From DASUMP01 sp036277635 (GTDB taxonomy: Bacteria; Actinomycetota; Acidimicrobiia; IMCC26256; PALSA-610): 10,460 nucleotides of DNA. The position numbers and the translations under genes were made by a program. The first letter of the stretch is position 1, and each line of letters starts with the position of its first letter. The notes beneath the pieces were generated by a model. The model was not told the origin of the DNA, ran no database searches, and saw only the letters and a program-made list of their open reading frames with translations. This document shows, one piece after another, positions 1 to 6,544 of this stretch. Where the stretch lies: positions 1-10,460 of the forward strand of contig DASUMP010000186.1 in assembly GCA_036277635.1 (NCBI GenBank). The letters are read 5' to 3'.

Positions 1-408
1 GCGCAGGTGCCGCTCGGCGACGGCCATGCCGACCGCGTTCGCGAACCCCTGCCCGAGCGGGCCGGTCGTGACCTCGACCCCGGTCGTGTGGCCCCGTTCG
101 GGGTGGCCGGGCGTGCGCGAACCCCACTGGCGGAACTGGCGGAGGTCGTCGAGCTCGAGACCGAAGCCGGTGAGGTGGAGCATGGAGTAGAGGAGCATCG
201 ACGCGTGCCCGGCCGAGAGCACGAACCGATCGCGATCGGGCCACTCGGGGTCGGCGGCGTCGTAGCGCATGATCCGCGTCCACAGCACGTGCGCCAGCGG
301 CGCGAGCGCCATGGGCGTGCCCGGGTGCCCGGAGTTCGCTCGCTGGACCGCGTCCATCGCCAGCCCACGAATCACGTCGACGGCGCGCTGCTCCAGCTCG
401 TTGCCCAC
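1..408 (-). CDS. tkt: Transketolase, N-terminal part (cut by left edge)
   Basis: Thiamine-diphosphate enzyme of the pentose phosphate pathway, moving two-carbon ketol units between sugar phosphates in the cytoplasm. Only the first 136 residues are present. The match to the transketolase N-terminus is clear: an RGLAMDAVQ-type helix near residues 14-22, SGHPG at 26-30 (H28 corresponds to the substrate-binding His26 of the E. coli enzyme), RFVLSAGH at 61-68 with H68, TPGHPE at 99-104, and the diphosphate-binding GPLGQG at 116-121. I chose the GTG at 408 because the homologous region begins a few residues later. It is also preceded by a purine-rich ribosome site (GGAGGA, 425-420) and a -10-like TAGTCT (440-435). 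The gene lies 102 bp downstream of the FIST gene on the same strand and seems to have its own promoter. Family assignment is secure; the exact start is less so. Confidence 0.93.
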   Translation of the reverse strand, partial: MGNELEQRAVDVIRGLAMDAVQRANSGHPGTPMALAPLAHVLWTRIMRYDAADPEWPDRDRFVLSAGHASMLLYSMLHLTGFGLELDDLRQFRQWGSRTPGHPERGHTTGVEVTTGPLGQGFANAVGMAVAERHLR

Positions 409-434
409 CGGGACCCCTTTCCTCCGCTCCCCGC

Positions 435-440
435 AGACTA
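435..440 (-). promoter_or_regulatory. tkt: -10-like hexamer TAGTCT for tkt
   Basis: Reading the minus strand, TAGTCT fits the actinobacterial TANNNT -10 pattern. A start 7 nt beyond its last T falls on an A at 428, giving a 20-nt leader that carries GGAGGA and AAAGGGG before the GTG at 408. No convincing -35 box is visible. This would give tkt a promoter separate from the FIST unit upstream. Inferred from sequence pattern only. Confidence 0.45.
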
Positions 441-510
441 AACCGCTCCCGCGACCGCACCCGGGAGCCCGAGCGCCCGCACGGACCTCGACGCGACGCG
501 CGGGCGCGCC

Positions 511-1662
511 TCAGCCCGCGCCGAACAGCACGACGCTGGCGGTGAACCCGTGCACGAAGCTGCGGTGGCCGACCGGCCCGATCTCGCCCGCGCAGAACAT
601 CCCGGCGAGCGGGATCGGGCCGAGCAGCTCGTCGACGACGCCGGTGTCGTGGTCGGCGACCCCGAAGAACCGCGCGCCGCGACCGTTGCACGTGAACAGC
701 AGCGCGCCGTCGGCGCGCCGACCGGCGAGCAGCGCGCGGAGGTCGTCGTCGGCCGACGCGGCGTCGCGCACGTGGAACTGCATCGTCTGACCGATCTCGA
801 CGCGCTCACCGATCGCGAGCGCACCGCGGTCGCGATCGGCCCCGAGGACGTTGCGCACGAGGAAGTCGCCGCGTCCGAACTCCATGCGGTGCTCGTCGAC
901 CACGACGCCCACGTGGACACCCGCGCGCAAGAGCTCCCGGTCGGCGTCGGACGCGTCGGCGACGACTTCGCGCAACCGATCCAGCGCCGGCTGGCCGCCG
1001 AGCTGCGCGACCAACGTGCCGTCGGCCGCCGTGACGGTCAGGGGGGCGCCCACCGGACGGCATCCCTGCGAGACGATCGTGTGCACGATGATCGACGCGT
1101 CGAGGGCCACCGCGACCGCGCCGTCGGTCACCACGCGGTCGTCGAGCGCGAGGCGGTTCCCGCCCGGACGGACGGCGGCCGACGCGAGCCCACCCGCGAC
1201 GATCACGCCGTCGCGGTCGCACCCGCGCAGGAACTCGGCGACGGGGAACGAGTACGGGTCGGCGAGCACGAGCAACGCGCTGCCGGACGGGAGGTCGCTC
1301 GGCCAGCCCGTGATCGTGATCTCGTCGCCGTCGTGATCGGCGCCGAGCAGGAAGCCGCGCGCGGCGCCTTCGCCGAGGGTGGCGGCGAACACCGACAACG
1401 CCGGTTCCTCCTCGATCTCGCGTGTCCCGCCCGCGATTCCGGCCGCGACCGTGCCGATCAGCGCCTCCGGCTCCAACAGTCGCCGCAGCCCTCGGACGAG
1501 ATCTTCGAAGGCGCCGTGGTGGTGCACCGACGCGAACACGACGACGAGGTCGGGGCGCTCGCCGCCGAACTGCTCGAGCAGCTCACCCGCGACTTCGCCG
1601 AGCGCCTCGACCGGTACGGGGTGACGCGACAGCGCGGCAGCACAGCGCGGCACGACGTTCAC
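511..1662 (-). CDS. FIST domain (FIST_N + FIST_C) sensory protein
   Basis: Full-length FIST protein of 383 residues. FIST domains are predicted small-ligand sensory modules found alone or joined to signalling domains; no effector domain is attached here and the ligand is unknown. FIST_N spans roughly residues 38-200, with a glycine-rich ALIGTVAAGIAGG stretch near 67-79 and VAGGLAS near 155-161. FIST_C follows at about 205-360, with SQGCRPVG (198-205) at the border, GDFLVRNVLG (265-274), GQTMQFHVRD (291-300), LLFTCNGRG (321-329) and the closing CAGEIGPVG (357-365) then HGFTAS. No signal peptide or membrane segment is seen, so it is probably cytoplasmic. An ATG at 1734 is open in frame, but it would add 24 unlike-family residues and overlap the upstream gene by 76 bp. 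The GTG at 1662 overlaps the upstream stop as GTGA and begins near the domain, so I prefer it. It is probably translated by coupling, as its own ribosome site is weak. Confidence 0.9.
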   Translation of the reverse strand: MNVVPRCAAALSRHPVPVEALGEVAGELLEQFGGERPDLVVVFASVHHHGAFEDLVRGLRRLLEPEALIGTVAAGIAGGTREIEEEPALSVFAATLGEGAARGFLLGADHDGDEITITGWPSDLPSGSALLVLADPYSFPVAEFLRGCDRDGVIVAGGLASAAVRPGGNRLALDDRVVTDGAVAVALDASIIVHTIVSQGCRPVGAPLTVTAADGTLVAQLGGQPALDRLREVVADASDADRELLRAGVHVGVVVDEHRMEFGRGDFLVRNVLGADRDRGALAIGERVEIGQTMQFHVRDAASADDDLRALLAGRRADGALLFTCNGRGARFFGVADHDTGVVDELLGPIPLAGMFCAGEIGPVGHRSFVHGFTASVVLFGAG

Positions 1663-2039
1663 CCCATGAGGGTGAGGGGGACGGTCACCGACGACCCGGT
1701 CTCGATCAGCCGGCAGCGCGCTTCGACCGTGCACGGTGCCTCGATCTCGAGCTCGCCGCGCACCAGCCGGTACCCGAACTTCCCCGGCTCGACGTCGAAC
1801 GGTTGCACGTTGCGACCGAGCTCGGTGCCGTCGTCACGCACGAAGACGGTCTCGAGCGTCGCGGTGCCCTTCGAGTCGCTCGGCGAACGCACCAGCACGA
1901 CGAGGTGAGGCGCGAAGGTGGTGGGGAAGGCGTCGACCTTCTGGGAGAAGAACGCTCCGGTGATGTCGATGCGGGTCGACGGCCCTTCGACCTGCCGGAA
2001 GTTGATGTTCTCGACGAAGAGGGCGGCGACGATCTCCAT
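1659..2039 (-). CDS. Small DUF6941-like protein, first gene of the FIST unit
   Basis: A 126-residue protein of unknown function. Its pattern resembles the DUF6941 group of small beta-rich bacterial proteins: a start of the type 'xxALFVENINF', then IDITGAFFSQKVDAFP, a hydrophobic LVVLVRS strand near residue 46-52, and a C-terminal half alternating short strands (TLETVFVRDDGTEL, ELEIEAPCTVEARCRL, VTVPLTLMG). I place it there from memory of the pattern, not from a search. No signal peptide, membrane span or catalytic motif is visible. The ATG at 2039 is the natural start. No ribosome site lies before it, but a TAAGGT hexamer is placed so that transcription would begin at the A of the ATG, predicting a leaderless message. 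It overlaps the FIST gene start by 4 nt (GTGA), so the two products are probably made together and may act together. Confidence 0.78.
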   Translation of the reverse strand: MEIVAALFVENINFRQVEGPSTRIDITGAFFSQKVDAFPTTFAPHLVVLVRSPSDSKGTATLETVFVRDDGTELGRNVQPFDVEPGKFGYRLVRGELEIEAPCTVEARCRLIETGSSVTVPLTLMG

Positions 2040-2045
2040 CGCTCG

Positions 2046-2051
2046 ACCTTA
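2046..2051 (-). promoter_or_regulatory. -10-like TAAGGT predicting a leaderless transcript
   Basis: On the minus strand TAAGGT runs from 2051 to 2046. With its last T at -7, +1 is exactly 2039, the first base of the ATG of the DUF6941-like gene. The six bases between (CGAGCG) contain no useful ribosome site. Leaderless messages with this geometry are common in actinobacteria. Pattern-based inference, with no -35 box evident. Confidence 0.55.
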
Positions 2052-2113
2052 CCGGGCGCTCGCGCACGCCTCCCGGCGGCGGAAACCTCGCCGGGTCGTG
2101 GGGTCTCGAGCGC

Positions 2114-2119
2114 GAGGAT
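2114..2119 (+). promoter_or_regulatory. GAGGAT before the transporter start: ribosome site or weak -10
   Basis: GAGGA (2114-2118) lies 7 nt before the ATG at 2126 and is a reasonable Shine-Dalgarno site. The same six bases GAGGAT also sit at exactly the distance (last T at -7 relative to the ATG) seen for the leaderless promoters in this window, keeping the A2 and T6 of a -10 but not T1. I favour the ribosome-site reading. The promoter would then lie elsewhere in the 86-bp divergent gap 2040-2125. Confidence 0.4.
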
Positions 2120-2125
2120 GCACCG

Positions 2126-3058
2126 ATGTCGAGGTCCGAGGGTTCGCTCCCGGTCACCGCGAGCGGGTCGCAGCCCCACGCGTTCACGCCGCTCGACTGG
2201 ACGCTGCTCGCGACCGCGGCCGTCATCTGGGGTTCGTCGTTCGTGTTCATCGCCGAAGGACTCGAGGCGTTCGGCCCGGGGCTCGTGACGTTCCTGCGCA
2301 TCGCGTTCGGTGCCGCGGCGTTGAGCGTGGTTCCGGCCGCTCGCGCGCCGGTTCCGCGTGCCCACCGCACGCGGCTGCTCCTGCTCGCGGTCACATGGAT
2401 GGCGGTGCCGTTCCTGTGCTTCTCGCTCGCCGAGCAGTGGATCGCGTCGTCGCTCGCGGGGATGTTGAACGGCGCGATGCCGATCCTCACGGCGGTCGTC
2501 GCCAGCGCGTTGTTGCGACGCCTGCCCGGCCCGCGCCAGGTCGCCGGCGTGGTCATCGGCTGCGCGGGCGTCGTCGCCGTCAGCGTCCCTGCGCTCGACC
2601 ACGGCGACAGCGGCAGCTGGGCCGGGGTTGGTCTCGTCCTCGTCGCGGTGTCGTGCTACGCGATCGCGGCCAACGTCGCGGTGCCGCTGCAGCAGACGTA
2701 CGGCGCGTTGCCGGTGCTGTGGCGTACGCAGCTCTTCGCCCTCGGCCTGACCGCGCCGCTCGGCATCGCGGGAGTCGCCGGGTCGTCGTTCGCCTGGAGC
2801 AGTGCACTCGCGGTGGTGGCGCTCGGCGTGTTCGGGACCGGGCTCGCGTTCGTGGCCGCGACGACGTTGTTCGGACGTGTCGGCGCGACCCGCGGATCGG
2901 TCGCCGTGTTCTTCGTCCCCGTGGTCGCGATCGTGGCAGGTGCCGTGTTCCGCGACGAAGAAGTCGCCCTGTTGTCGATCATCGGCGCGTTGCTCGTCCT
3001 CAGCGGCGCGGCCTTGGCGAGTCGAGCCGAGGCGCCCACGCCGGCACCGGTGGACTAG
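2126..3058 (+). CDS. EamA / DMT-superfamily membrane transporter
   Basis: A 310-residue integral membrane protein of the drug/metabolite transporter superfamily (EamA, two five-helix repeats). After a polar stretch of about 25 residues, ten hydrophobic segments can be followed. TM1 holds the family-typical AVIWGSSFVFIAEGL (about 33-47), followed by a second helix containing LRIAFGAAALSVVP. A segment near 110-130 with NGAMPILTAVVAS is typical of the first repeat. The second repeat begins near 163 (WAGVGLVLVAVSCYAIAANVAV) and ends with the paired helices FFVPVVAIVAGAVF and LLSIIGALLVLSGAALAS, then a short charged tail. Family members export amino acids, nucleotides or other metabolites; the substrate cannot be told here. 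Length is normal. The ATG at 2126 has GAGGA 7 nt upstream. It is a single gene, divergent from the DUF6941/FIST unit and convergent with nagA, with only 6 bp between the stops. Confidence 0.92.
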   Translation: MSRSEGSLPVTASGSQPHAFTPLDWTLLATAAVIWGSSFVFIAEGLEAFGPGLVTFLRIAFGAAALSVVPAARAPVPRAHRTRLLLLAVTWMAVPFLCFSLAEQWIASSLAGMLNGAMPILTAVVASALLRRLPGPRQVAGVVIGCAGVVAVSVPALDHGDSGSWAGVGLVLVAVSCYAIAANVAVPLQQTYGALPVLWRTQLFALGLTAPLGIAGVAGSSFAWSSALAVVALGVFGTGLAFVAATTLFGRVGATRGSVAVFFVPVVAIVAGAVFRDEEVALLSIIGALLVLSGAALASRAEAPTPAPVD

Positions 3059-3064
3059 TCGCGA

Positions 3065-4204
3065 TCAGTCTGCGTGCGCTCGCCGGCCGCCGACCCACGT
3101 GGCGAGCGGTTCCAGGGTCTCGGCGTCGAGTGCGACCACGTCGGCGCGCGCGCCGACCTCGAGTCGGCCGCGTTCGCGGTCGCCGAGCAGCGAGGCCGGG
3201 CGCGCGCTGGCCATCGCGACCGCGACGTCGAGTGGCGCTCCGGTCTCCACCGTGTTGCGGACCGCGTCGGCCATCGTGATGGTGGATCCCGCGAGCGTCC
3301 CGTCGGCGAGCCGGGCGGCGTCGCCGGCGTCGCGCAGGGCGACCGGTCCGGCGGCACCGCCGGTCGCAGCGACCGCATCGGAGACGAGTACGCCGTCGGG
3401 TCGGGCGCGGACCACGAGGTCGACGACCGCGGGGTGGACGTGCACGAGGTCGGCGATGACCGTCGGGGTGAGGCCGGCGACGGTGAGGGCCGCGCCCGCG
3501 AGACCGGGGGCGCGATGGTGCAGCGCGGCCATCCCGTTGAACACGTGCGTGACGACGCGAGCGCCGGCCGCCGCCGCAGCGATCGCGTCGTCGTAAGACG
3601 CGGTGCTGTGGCCGAGCGCGACCACGATGCCATGCGCCGCGAGCAGGCGCGTCGCGGCGTAGTGGGGATCGGCCTCGGGTGCGAGGGTGACCATGCGGAT
3701 CAAATCGCCGTGCCGATCGAGCAGCCCCTCCAACCATTCGAGGTCGACCGCCCGGACGTGCTCGCGCACGTGGGCGCCGGGCGCACCGCCGAGGAACGGA
3801 CCTTCGAGGTGGAGGCCGAGCACCTGGGCGACCGCGTGCGCGTCGTCGCGTGACGCAAGGTCGCGTGCTGCGCGCGCGATCTCGAGGATCGCGTCGTAGC
3901 TGTCGAGCGGTGCGCTGACGAGCGTCGGGAGGCAAGCCGTCGTGCCCCGCCGCGCCAGGAAGCCGAGCGCAGCGAGCCAGTCGTCGACACCGGCGGAGGC
4001 GAAGTCGTGGTGCCCGACGCCGTTCACCTGGAGGTCGACGAAACCCGGTACCACCACGACATCGCCGAGGTCCTCGGGTGGAGTCGGAGCCGGTCCCGAT
4101 CCGATGGCGGCGATCTGCGCGTCTCGGAGCTCGACCCAACCGCGCCCGGTCGGGTGCTCGGGCGCGCCGACGAGCGTGCCGGCGACGACGACCGGCGGTG
4201 TCAC
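3065..4204 (-). CDS. nagA: N-acetylglucosamine-6-phosphate deacetylase
   Basis: Amidohydrolase-superfamily enzyme converting GlcNAc-6-phosphate to glucosamine-6-phosphate and acetate, in amino-sugar and wall recycling. The 379-residue length is normal. Key features are all visible: PGFVDLQVNG at 53-62, where the usual metal-binding His-x-His is Gln-x-Asn as in E. coli NagA (one-metal type); HLEGPF with E134; GHS with H199; THVFNGM with H220; VHVHP at 254-258; and SDAVAATGG with catalytic D276. These match the known E131/H195/H216/D273 set of E. coli. The C-terminus has the usual GRLEVGARADVVALD strand. The GTG at 4204 overlaps the glycosyltransferase stop as GTGA and begins directly before the first beta-strand (VVVAGTLV). 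No good ribosome site is visible, so translation is probably coupled. It is the last gene of the GH84-GT2-nagA operon. No nagB (deaminase) or GlcNAc kinase is in the window. Confidence 0.95.
   Translation of the reverse strand: MTPPVVVAGTLVGAPEHPTGRGWVELRDAQIAAIGSGPAPTPPEDLGDVVVVPGFVDLQVNGVGHHDFASAGVDDWLAALGFLARRGTTACLPTLVSAPLDSYDAILEIARAARDLASRDDAHAVAQVLGLHLEGPFLGGAPGAHVREHVRAVDLEWLEGLLDRHGDLIRMVTLAPEADPHYAATRLLAAHGIVVALGHSTASYDDAIAAAAAGARVVTHVFNGMAALHHRAPGLAGAALTVAGLTPTVIADLVHVHPAVVDLVVRARPDGVLVSDAVAATGGAAGPVALRDAGDAARLADGTLAGSTITMADAVRNTVETGAPLDVAVAMASARPASLLGDRERGRLEVGARADVVALDAETLEPLATWVGGRRAHAD
3077..3108. terminator. Possible hairpin terminator at the transporter/nagA convergence
   Basis: CGCTCGCC (3077-3084) and GGCGAGCG (3101-3108) are perfect 8-bp inverted repeats with a 16-nt loop, 19 nt past the transporter stop and inside the last codons of nagA. 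No T-tract follows on the plus strand, so an ordinary intrinsic terminator is not shown. In such GC-rich sequence 8-bp inverted repeats also occur by chance. Confidence 0.25.
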
Positions 4205-4929
4205 CTGCGGTCGCGCCACAGGACGAGGCGGAGGCGAACGAGCGCCACGATCGTGCGCGGGACCCGTCGGATGATCGACGTGCGCGCGGGGCGCAGCTCT
4301 TCGACGCGGACCGGGATCTCCGCGGTCGCGAGGCCGGCACGCTCGACCCGCAGCACGAGCTCGGTGTCGAACAGGTCGCGTCCGAACCGGCACCGCTCTG
4401 CGTAGGGCACGACTGCGGCGCGCCGCATCGCCTTCATGCCGTGCGTGTCGGAGAGCCGCAGGCCGAACACGACCCGGAGGATCGTGGAGAACACCGTGGT
4501 CACGAGCCGCCGCGCCCACACGCGCGTGTCGTCGGCGCCCGGCGCGCGCTTGGAGCCGACGACGATCGCCGGACCATCGGGCGGCTCGACCATCGCGGCG
4601 GCGCGATCGAGGAAGTCGAGGTCGTAGTAGTCGGCGTCGAAGTTCACGACCACCGTGCCGCGCGCGGCGAGCAATCCGGCGCGCAACGCGGCGCCGTAGT
4701 CGGGAGTCGTGATGTGCTCGACGCGGACTTCCGCGTGCGCGACCGCCAGCTCGTCGGCGATGTGGTCGGTGCCGTCGGTCGAGCCGTTCTCGGCGACGAC
4801 GATCTCGAACTGCGCGCCGCGTTCGCGCAGCCCGGCGGTCAGGTGCTCGATCGTCGCCGCGAGGATCGTGGCCTCGTTGAAGGCGGGGACGACGACGCTC
4901 ACCCGCGGCGTGGCGTCGGTGGGCGTCAC
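4201..4929 (-). CDS. Family 2 glycosyltransferase, polyprenyl-phosphate-sugar-synthase-like
   Basis: A 242-residue GT-A fold glycosyltransferase. SVVVPAFNEA at 11-20 is the classic nucleotide-sugar-binding start of GT2, VVAENGSTDGT (44-54) follows, and NFDADYYDLDFLDRA holds the metal-binding DAD at 98-100. VGSKRAPGADD (124-134), LSDTHGMKAMRR (159-170) and FGRDLFDTELVLR (182-194) place it near the dolichol/polyprenyl-phosphate mannose or glucose synthase branch (DPM1/DPG-like). It has no transmembrane domain; the tail is basic and partly hydrophobic (RRVPRT to the end), which could hold it at the membrane face. Donor sugar and acceptor are unknown. The GTG at 4929 overlaps the GH84 stop as GTGA and has GAGG (4938-4935) 5 nt upstream. 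It sits between GH84 and nagA, suggesting an amino-sugar-containing product, but that is inference. Confidence 0.88.
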   Translation of the reverse strand: MTPTDATPRVSVVVPAFNEATILAATIEHLTAGLRERGAQFEIVVAENGSTDGTDHIADELAVAHAEVRVEHITTPDYGAALRAGLLAARGTVVVNFDADYYDLDFLDRAAAMVEPPDGPAIVVGSKRAPGADDTRVWARRLVTTVFSTILRVVFGLRLSDTHGMKAMRRAAVVPYAERCRFGRDLFDTELVLRVERAGLATAEIPVRVEELRPARTSIIRRVPRTIVALVRLRLVLWRDRR

Positions 4930-6533
4930 GACAGCCTCGCATCGGTGAACGGGTACTCGGTCGCGCCGGTGACCCGCGTGCTGAAGGTTCCGCAGCGCAC
5001 GAGGGCGACGGCGCCGTCGGCGTCGAACCCGCCGTCGACGGCCACGTTCCGCTCGACGCCGTCGACCAACACGCGTAGTGCGCCGACGGGATGGTGCGTC
5101 CACGCGCGGTAGTGCTCGAGCGCGAGACGGCACAGCGCGTCGATCGCGTTCTCGTCGTCGCGCACCGCGAGATCGATGTCGAGCACGGTCCGGTCGTCGT
5201 CGGTGCGCACGATCGCCGGGTGCAGCGTGAAGCGCGGCCCGTAGACGATCCGTTCGTTGCGCCGTGCGTCGGCCCAGGCGAACACGACGCCGAAGACGCG
5301 CTGCAGGCACGCGTCGGCGTCGGGCCCGCGCGCGACGCCACGGCCGCGCTCGTCGAGGGTTGCAACCGGGTGCAGGTGCTGCAACAACGCGAGCGCGGCG
5401 AGCCCGGCACGCGCTTCGCGCGCCGCGGCGCTCGCCCATGGCGCGAGCTCGGCCGCCCGGGCATCGCCGTCGGCCGGGAAGACGTCGTCGAGGGCGCGCG
5501 CGGCGCGGAGCTCTCGGGCCATGTCCGCGATCGTGTCGCGCCAACCGGGTCCTCCGACGTCGGCCGCGAGGGCGTCGACGGCGACCATGAGCGGCAACGT
5601 GGCCGGCGGTGCGAGGGGGCTGTCGGCGCACGCGCGCGCGAGTGCTCGCAGGCCGGTGGAGCGATCGCCGCCCACATCGTGGATCGCGCGCTCCCAGGCC
5701 TCCCACGGATCGTAGACATCGGGATCGCGGAGGAACTCGCACGCCGTCGCGAGCCCGACGAGTGAGGCGTACGGCTGCACCATCGGGTTGCACAGCACGC
5801 CTTCGACGACCTCGGAGAGGCGCGCCTCGCGGCCGGTGTACGGCCCCAGGTGCAGCGCGCGATCCATCATCCCGTCGTTCACCGGGAAGTTGTCCCAGAC
5901 GATCACCGAACGCCCGCCCGCGGCGGCGCGCCACGTCGCGGCGTCGTCGGCGCGCAGCTCGGGGGAGCAGACCGTCGGTCCCGTCCACATCACGTCGATC
6001 TCCATCGGCAGGTGCTGGCCCAGCGTGGAGAGGTAGTCGCCGGCGCGCGTCCCCACGTACTCGGTCGGGCACACGGTGAGCCGGGCGTCGGCGGAGGATC
6101 CGCGCAGCTCGTCGAGCAGCCACGTCGCGAGCGCGCCCTGCCGAGGTGCGAGACCGGGGGAGAGCGGGATGTCGTCGAGTGCGAGGACGATCCACGTGAT
6201 CCCCACGTCGAGCAGCGGCTGCAGCTTGGCGAGCAACGCAGCGCGGTCGGGCGGTGCGTCGTAGTCGATGTCGAGTCCCGGCGAGATCGCGCACGCGGTG
6301 GTGATGCCGACGGCCGCGGCGTGCGCGCGCACGTGGGCGAACGTCTCGATCTCGTCGGGGTCGTACGGTTCGCGCCACTGCGCGCGGTGCTTGGGTTCGT
6401 CTTTGGGCGCGTACACGTAGGTGTTCATCCCGCGCTCGCCGACGAAGCTCAACACGTCGAGGCGCGCGGCGTGCGACCACGGCGGGCCGTAGAACCCTTC
6501 GACGATCCCGCGGACGCGAAACGCTCCCGGCAC
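4926..6533 (-). CDS. GH84 beta-N-acetylglucosaminidase (O-GlcNAcase-like), no signal peptide
   Basis: A 535-residue family 84 glycoside hydrolase, which removes beta-linked N-acetylglucosamine by substrate-assisted catalysis. The catalytic barrel starts almost at residue 1: GIVEGFYGPPWS (9-20), then YAPKDEPKHR with K44, LALDDI with the catalytic pair D120-D121, PTEYVG with Y159, VWDNFPVND with W213, N215 and D220, and CNPM with N249. These correspond one to one with the human O-GlcNAcase active site (K98, D174, D175, Y219, W278, N280, D285, N313), including the same 76-residue gap between the Lys and first Asp. Residues from about 285 to 535 form a helical part and a final beta-rich part I cannot name. 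There is no signal peptide or anchor, so it should be cytoplasmic. A TAG stop lies in frame 4 codons before the GTG at 6533, fixing the start there or downstream. It is first in the operon with GT2 and nagA, and probably leaderless. Confidence 0.93.
   Translation of the reverse strand: MPGAFRVRGIVEGFYGPPWSHAARLDVLSFVGERGMNTYVYAPKDEPKHRAQWREPYDPDEIETFAHVRAHAAAVGITTACAISPGLDIDYDAPPDRAALLAKLQPLLDVGITWIVLALDDIPLSPGLAPRQGALATWLLDELRGSSADARLTVCPTEYVGTRAGDYLSTLGQHLPMEIDVMWTGPTVCSPELRADDAATWRAAAGGRSVIVWDNFPVNDGMMDRALHLGPYTGREARLSEVVEGVLCNPMVQPYASLVGLATACEFLRDPDVYDPWEAWERAIHDVGGDRSTGLRALARACADSPLAPPATLPLMVAVDALAADVGGPGWRDTIADMARELRAARALDDVFPADGDARAAELAPWASAAAREARAGLAALALLQHLHPVATLDERGRGVARGPDADACLQRVFGVVFAWADARRNERIVYGPRFTLHPAIVRTDDDRTVLDIDLAVRDDENAIDALCRLALEHYRAWTHHPVGALRVLVDGVERNVAVDGGFDADGAVALVRCGTFSTRVTGATEYPFTDARLS
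4935..4938 (-). promoter_or_regulatory. Ribosome site GAGG inside the GH84 gene for the GT2 gene
   Basis: On the minus strand GAGG lies 5 nt before the GTG at 4929, within the last codons of the GH84 gene. It supports the chosen GTG start and the GTGA-coupled arrangement. Confidence 0.5.
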
Positions 6534-6538
6534 GTCGG

Positions 6539-6544
6539 TAGGCT
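6539..6544 (+). promoter_or_regulatory. -10-like TAGGCT for the acyl-CoA synthetase operon
   Basis: TAGGCT fits TANNNT. With its last T at -7 the transcript starts at G6551, giving a 21-nt leader holding the strong purine-rich site at 6557-6566. No clear -35 box is seen. It overlaps the minus-strand -10 of the GH84 operon within one near-palindrome. Confidence 0.5.

Noticed and set aside
1663..1734. Upstream ATG at 1734 as the FIST start
   Set aside because: It would overlap the DUF6941-like gene by 76 bp and add 24 residues unlike the family. The GTG at 1662 gives a GTGA overlap as at the other junctions.
550..1908. 452-codon plus-strand frame opposite the FIST gene
   Set aside because: No domain and charge-biased composition, while the minus strand encodes a complete FIST_N/FIST_C protein in the same place.
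1918..3279. 453-codon plus-strand frame overlapping the transporter in another frame
   Set aside because: Arg-rich translation without hydrophobic segments. The alternative frame encodes a clean ten-helix transporter with EamA motifs.
3065..5719. A continuous 884-codon minus-strand frame ending at the nagA stop, which could be read as a large fusion protein
   Set aside because: Only the last 379 residues are NagA. The part before it is a shifted-frame reading of the GT2 and GH84 genes, each of which has its own intact frame, start and motifs.
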